Shown: positions 58,977 through 64,000 of the stretch, in pieces
Layout of the letters: each line of letters begins with the position of its first letter
How positions within the stretch are numbered: the stretch's first letter is position 1
Assembly (NCBI GenBank): GCA_030544215.1
Contig: JARZZO010000002.1
Location: 81,537,150 to 81,601,149 of the forward strand
Direction of reading: 5' to 3'
DNA length: 64,000 nt
From: Zantedeschia hybrid cultivar
Lineage: Eukaryota > Streptophyta > Magnoliopsida > Alismatales > Araceae
Program-made: the position numbers and the translations under genes
The notes under the pieces: model-generated
The model's input: the letters and a program-made list of their open reading frames with translations, nothing else
What the model was told of the DNA's origin: nothing
Database searches by the model: none

Positions 58977-60922
58977 ATGTTCTTCTTGTGGGACGACAAG
59001 TTGGAGGCGTCGACGTTGGACGACAGGTCCAGATCCCTCTTGAAGTCGCTGCTCGATGGGGCCACCCCGCATCCCATCCCATCCCATGCCAACGTACGTA
59101 GTATTAGTATCCATCGTACTCACATTTCATGCAACAACTGCAAAAGATCACTCTTTTCCGCTTTTCTTTGTTGCAGATCTTCTCTGTTGCTCCTACGACG
59201 TCCGAACAGAACTCCAAAGAGGCGCCGGAACTATCGCCATGTCCGCCACCGGCGGCCAACATGACCCGGATGGAACCGCCGCGTCCGGTAGAGTCTGGAA
59301 ACTACCACCCCATCGTCTTCCTGGCCAAACCACCCGGTTCTGACCCAGGACGCCGGACGAAGCAGAAGCGTTCTGATCACATCCGCCACCCGCGGCGTCG
59401 TGATCGCGGTAACCGCCCGATGGGTATGCTTCCGCCGCTGCGACGGCCGGGCAGCCCCCTCCGGAAGGCCGGCTACTCGAGGAGGACCGCCGCCGCGCAG
59501 CATGCCGACTCGTCTCCGGGTCGGGCGCCGACCCGGGCCAATGCCGCCACCAGTTGGGCCATCGTGCCGGCGGAACCCGCACCGGCGGCGGTTCGCCCGA
59601 AGAGGACGAGGACGTCAGATCGGACGCCGAAGGAGAATCGATTCACGAGCGAGTCGACTCGGGTTGGGCAGCGAGCCAACCGGGTAAATACCGAGTTTGG
59701 GCCGAACGCGTGCGCGGGCCGCGAAGGGGAGCTCGTGCACGTGCGGCGCCACCGGGGAGCAAACGGCAGCCGTGGGCCCAGCGAGCCCCGCCCGCAACTA
59801 AGGAATGCAAGGGATGGACGGTCCAGCAAGATAGAAGCATTTAATCAGACGGCTAGAATCATCAAGCCGAAGAAACCGCCGGATCGAGGATTTCCGGCTC
59901 AGATTGCACGCTCCTCGACGGCAAGCGACTGCCCCGCCTGCACCCTTTCAGAGAGGGACCACCGTAAGCAGATGTCAATCACACCAGATCAGACGGTCAG
60001 ATATCCGCGGCTGATGAATCCGAAGGCTCGCCAGGTTTCGTCTGCGCATCTGAGCCGCCGGCGTCAGAGAAGGCGCTCGATGCGGCGGGAGTCGAGTGGG
60101 CCGAGTTCGGAGACGAGCCGCCTCACCCGTTCGAGCACGACGCCGGCTCGCCGCGCCAGCAGTGTTCGCTCGAGCTGCTGCTCCTCCGGCGCGGCTCTTC
60201 CCAGGAAGCCGTGGAAGTCGAGGCGGGGCCCAGTGGGACCCGCTGCACTTTTCAAGCAGCGGAGCCTGCGGCGTGGGACGATCCCGACTCGGCGCAACTC
60301 GTCGTGTTCGGGCTCGATGCTGCTTCCGAGCGGTAGCGCGAGGCCGTCCATCCCCAGGAGGAAGCCTCCCGTTCGCCGTCCGATCGTTGCGCCCCCGCGA
60401 TCCATGGCCTCGGCATCCACCGCAATTGCGAAGGCACACCACCGCAATAAGAAGCCGGAGAAGAAGAACGGACGGCTGAGGAGGCTCAAGGACAGGCTGG
60501 GTCTCATCTTCCACCACCACCACCATCACTACCACCACCACCCGCCTTCCAACAGCGACGGGGGCGGCCACGAGCGCCGCCACCACAGGTCCCTGTGGGA
60601 GCTGCTCCGGGGAATCCTCCACCACACGGGCGGCAAACGGGCGAAGGCAAATGCGGCGCGGCGGCCCCCTCAGCGGGCGCAGCGGCACGGGTACCTGCAC
60701 ATGCTGCTGGAGGGGCTGGTGCGGCACCTGTGGAGGGGGCCGAAGCGGCAGAAGCAGCGGCCGCCGCAGCCGGGCGGAGCGGCGAAGAAGCTGCACTGGT
60801 GGCAGAGGATACGGAGGCGGCAGCGGGGGTTGAGGCTGGGCAGCCGGAGGCGGCCGCGTCTCAGGTTGGGGTTTGGCAGAAAGGCCAGCGTCGGCCCCGC
60901 TGGTAGGAAGAAGAAGAAATGA
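58977..60922 (+). CDS. GC-rich gene, His-rich basic C-terminus, model uncertain
   Basis: Exon 1, 58977-59093, encodes MFFLWDDKLEAS...SLLDGATPHPIPSHAN (39 codons) and ends at a good donor (AAC/GTACGT). Exon 2 starts at 59177 after TTTGTTGCAG and is open in the joined frame to TGA 60920-60922, giving 620 residues in the simplest model. The C-terminal 170 residues (KKNGRLRRLKDRLGLIFHHH..., then LWELLRGILHH, HGYLHMLLEGLVRHLW, KKLHWWQRIRRRQRGLRLG) resemble a plant family of basic, His-run proteins of unknown function. The middle of this frame is unusually Arg/Ser-rich. Between about 59455 and 60336 the next frame instead reads acidic, protein-like sequence (GSPEEDEDVRSDAEGESIHE, EWAEFGDEPPHPFEHDAGSP) with G-first codon bias. 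Additional introns or frameshifts are therefore likely; function unknown. Confidence 0.55.
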
Positions 60923-61212
60923 TGACTGGCTGCACTGAGACGTGTATTATATTGTTTTTCTTTTTTATTGCCTTAGAAAACACGTTATCTCATATGATTT
61001 TATTTTGAATAAAATTTGAATAAGAAACTATTTGTGATGCTTTCACCCTGATTCTAACTTTAAGGTGGGGATTGTTTGTTCAAGATTACTTTCTGAAAAT
61101 TTAGCAAAGTAGAAAGAAGGCATTTTCACATAATATGAAAGTAGCAATACTTCTATACCTGCGGTTTTTAATAAATGCTCAAAAATATTCACATTACATA
61201 AATCAGGTATAG

Positions 61213-61216
<4 letters not shown>

Positions 61217-61269
<53 letters not shown>
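61217..61269. repeat. (AT)n microsatellite, about 53 bases
   Basis: Uninterrupted AT dinucleotide run, the longest simple repeat in the window and probably polymorphic. Confidence 0.97.
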
Positions 61270-61272
<3 letters not shown>

Positions 61273-61717
61273 CCGGGAGATAGAAATCCGTCTCATTCAG
61301 TTATTGGATCGAAGGTAAAAATTAGATACATGATGCGTTTGATATCATTTTATTTCTTATAATGAGTAACGTTTGATGTAATGTGAGTATTGTTGCAGTC
61401 TAGGGGCATTGCATTCTGCTGTTGATTGCAATGCTCAAAATCTTTTTATTTTATCTGAAGAATATTTATCAAACTTGGACATCACCAAAACTCGCATCCA
61501 TGTTGACCCGATGATTATTTTTAAAAAAGTCTTTCATCTTATGAAATTGGACGGCTTAAATCGTGCAAATGCAATCCAATGACTGCACAGGTGTTTTTGC
61601 AGCACAATGATGTAACATGCAAGTTGCGGCGAACATTACTCTTCTAATAAGTATTGAAAACGAATACGAAAGAGGCATTTACATTGAAATCTAGCGACAG
61701 CATAAGCAGAAGGACAA

Positions 61718-61739
61718 AATAAATAAATAAATAAATAAA
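61718..61739. repeat. (TAAA)n microsatellite
   Basis: Five tetranucleotide copies of AAAT/TAAA. Confidence 0.9.
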
Positions 61740-62289
61740 AACTCCACATAGAGTTAAAGAAATTTATATGAAGAATTTTTTGTAAAAGGATTTTTTTCTC
61801 TGCACTTATTGACTCAGGTGAATAGATGCACTTGCAAGATCTCATCTATTAAAGAACAGATGAAAATCTTGACATCTCCTTTAATGACAAGATATCTATT
61901 GAAACTGTTGGAACTAGCATATCTATCTTTGATGCATTGTGCTCCATACTGTGCTCCAAGCGTCCTGACAGCAACCAAGAACATGAACAATATTTGGTCT
62001 TTTCTTTCATCCATTTCTTCATTTTGAAAGTGCTTATTAGTAATAGTGTTTCATCTCATTTTCTTATCTCCATGTTTATGATCATGGTTGTTCTTTTTGG
62101 AAGTTTACATTTTCTAGCTAATGGCATTCTAATGTCATGTTTCGAGCTGTTTCTAATTGAAAATATTCTTGGTCTTTCGCATACCTTAAGTTAGGGCTGT
62201 CTATATGTATCTGAGACCTAGGATCCGACATGCTAGACCATGTAAATTTAGGGCTAGATTATACTCGATCCAAATAGAATTCTGCGGAA

Positions 62290-62572
62290 CCCGCACTGTG
62301 GTGCGGTGGTTCACCCTCCCCGCCAGGTGCGGGGAGATCGCGGGCTCGATCCTGCCTAGTGGCTGGGCGGGCGGATTTCGGCCTGCGGAATTTTCGTCTT
62401 TACGTAGACGTCTCACCTCAGTTCAACAGCCTTCTCGCGCTGAGTTGCGCGGTTTTCTCCTCTTTCAAGTGCGCTTTTTATCTCTCTGAGGTTTATTCAG
62501 ATGTGCCTTCGGACCGGCTCAAACTCCCCTCCTCACCCAAACCACTGGGCTACTGTCCAAAAAAAAAAAAAA
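62290..62572 (+). mobile_element. tRNA-derived SINE
   Basis: About 283 bp and GC-rich. It has an RNA polymerase III A box (TGGTGCGGTGGTT, 62299-62311) and a B box (CGGGCTCGATCC, 62341-62352) at normal tRNA-like spacing, a tRNA-unrelated body and a 14-base poly(A) tail at 62559-62572. The order A box, B box, body, poly(A) defines a SINE. The flanks (AGAATTCTG on the left, AGAATCTTG on the right) may be a diverged target duplication. The short open frames here are not genes. Confidence 0.8.
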
Positions 62573-64000
62573 GAATCTTGTGAATCTGAGCCTGAAAGTG
62601 GGCTCATGTTCAACTGTACAGAGAACAAACTATATCAAATTGCTTTTAAAATTGATTCAAACCCGGTCCACTTACAACCTTACTTAAAGCCATGTCTGAT
62701 GTAGCTTCTAATTGGAAGCATTCTTTTGCATGTTGATCTCAGACCAATTATTTATGGGGTGAGACTATAGGCTTTGGAAGCAATTTCTACAACCTTTGAT
62801 TAGTTTCTCATTTTTCCATAAAAAAGCTTCAAAATAGAGCTTCCTAGATTGGCGTAAGAATAAAGTGTATAAGGAAAGATTTGACTTAAACTGTTTGTTT
62901 TCAAACAGTTAAACACTCTCACTTAAGGCCTATTTGGTGCATCGTAAAATGTCATAAAATCTCTATTTTAAAATCATCTACTTTAAAACTAATGCAAATA
63001 AATTCTTGATTTTAAAGTCACCAATTTTGAAACGACTAGTTTTGGTTTACATAAAATCTTCATTTTAAAACCATCAATTTTAAAATCAATGCAAATAAAT
63101 TTTTGATTTTAAAATCACCAATTTTGAAACCACCAGTTTTGGTATACGGTGATTTTGACTGAAAACCTAAATCAACTAAAAAGAGAATTTTGGAGGTTAA
63201 TCAATTTGGAAATATGGCAATTTTCGACCGTCTAAACATTTGAAAATGTAACATAAAATAATTTATAATACTCCAAATGTAAGGAAATGTTTCTAGAGGG
63301 GGAAAACTTGTCGATTTACTATGGGAAGACAGATAGTCAAGATCGAGTAGGTGGTGATGTGCAATGTCGTGTGATCAAAGAGAGAGGGACCAGAGGGACT
63401 TAGGTTTTTCTATGGATGATCCTCCGATGCTTAAGCTAGGTTTCAAGAGGTTTAAGATGGATTTAGAGAGAAGAAGGTCTGCACTTTTGGGATGCCTAGG
63501 AGTGTACCTCCACATGTCAGAGGGTTAAGATTTATATATAGATCACCTTTTCTAAGGAGGGGGTAACATGTACTCTAGTCCACCGGTGACGTATGTTCTC
63601 CATGGATTGCCACAAGGACAACATGTATAGTTGCTCCTATGTAGTAGGCATCCAATCAAGGCGTGCATGGAGCCAAATCATCTTTTCAGAGACAAATTTC
63701 GCATGAAGACATTAATTTGATCGGACGGTGGCATATTCTTTGCAATGGTGGATTATTGTGTTATGGAGAAGATCCAACAGTAGTGGACCCTTTCATGATG
63801 AGTCGATGGCAACCCGCCTTGAACGGTGCTAGACTCAACAAGCATAATATCGAAGGTTGACACATGGAGGGACCTGTTAGGTAGAGAAAAGGTGAAATAA
63901 CATGCACTCTTGACGACTTTATGCTCTTTGTGGCCGGTTGTCGGGGAGGCATGAGGATGCTCCCTCTCTCTCCATGGTCAGTTGGTAGGAAGCATTGATG
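62573..64000. other. No gene; one MITE-like repeat
   Basis: AT-rich to the window end. 62929-63170 is a repeat built from 'aaaatc.tc.attttaaaa.ca' modules related to 16769-16940, itself containing two tandem modules of about 95 bp. 63290-64000 has only short open frames that resemble nothing I know. Confidence 0.6.
62929..63170. mobile_element. MITE-like repeat, 'aaaatcacc' family
   Basis: Longer relative of 16769-16940. Begins GGCCTATTTGGTGCATCGTA and contains two tandem modules with 'aatgcaaataaattcttgattttaaagtcaccaattttgaaac'. Confidence 0.55.

Larger units (their letters stand above)
60923..62289. other. No gene; microsatellites
   Basis: AT-rich 3' flank of the preceding gene. Contains a 53-base AT microsatellite (about 61217-61269) and a (TAAA)n run (about 61718-61739). 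No coding sequence is recognised. Confidence 0.65.

Noticed and set aside
59193..60796. Long minus-strand open frames (up to 273 codons)
   Set aside because: Antisense shadows of a GC-rich plus-strand gene; Arg/Pro/Leu-rich with no domain.
62290..62352. Possible functional tRNA gene
   Set aside because: Has A and B boxes but no acceptor-stem pairing or complete cloverleaf; followed by a SINE body and poly(A).

Overview
This looks like nuclear DNA from a flowering plant, most likely a monocot. The window is AT-rich overall with a few GC-rich gene islands. It has plant GT-AG introns, plant-only protein families (a NAC factor, a PMT/DUF248 methyltransferase, a subtilase remnant) and dense plant transposons (Tourist-like MITEs, a hAT element, a solo LTR, a tRNA-type SINE). 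The species cannot be named from the sequence alone.

Layout. 1-13.1 kb is gene-poor: a 71-bp minisatellite at the very start, an unidentified coding-like scrap near 4 kb, a frameshifted subtilase C-terminus at 7.2-7.6 kb, and hairpin repeats at 9.5-10.7 kb. 14.1-16.3 kb holds a complete two-exon NAC-type transcription factor with a TATA box and a C-terminal region built of three repeats. 18.5-25.3 kb (minus strand) holds a Golgi-type PMT methyltransferase gene. Six of its expected seven coding exons are recognisable, but one is missing and the next carries a 7-bp insertion and a stop codon, so this copy looks dead. 29.3-38.4 kb is a head-to-tail tandem duplication of an intergenic block of about 4.4-4.6 kb packed with hairpin MITEs. 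40.5-41.4 kb is a clean solo LTR with a GCCCC target duplication.

44.6-55.4 kb is the most interesting part. A plus-strand gene for a conserved plant protein of unknown function (coding exons 54.06-55.39 kb) seems to have a 5'UTR exon near 44.7 kb. Its first intron contains a 7-kb PIF/Harbinger (Tourist)-like element, 45599-52641, flanked by TTA. That element carries, in antisense, the first three exons of a PIG-F-like GPI-anchor biosynthesis gene with working-looking splice sites. A 4.1-kb hAT transposon (48054-52141, 8-bp duplication TAGAGGAG) has in turn landed inside PIG-F exon 1. The result is three nested layers: gene fragment capture by one transposon and interruption by a second, all inside the intron of a third gene.

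58.98-60.92 kb holds a GC-rich gene ending in a basic, His-rich C-terminal domain; its coding frame appears to switch twice, so its exon structure is uncertain. The right end carries a tRNA-derived SINE (62.3-62.57 kb), microsatellites and MITE-like repeats.

The genes do not form a pathway. The window is a gene-poor chromosomal region whose structure is set mainly by transposons.
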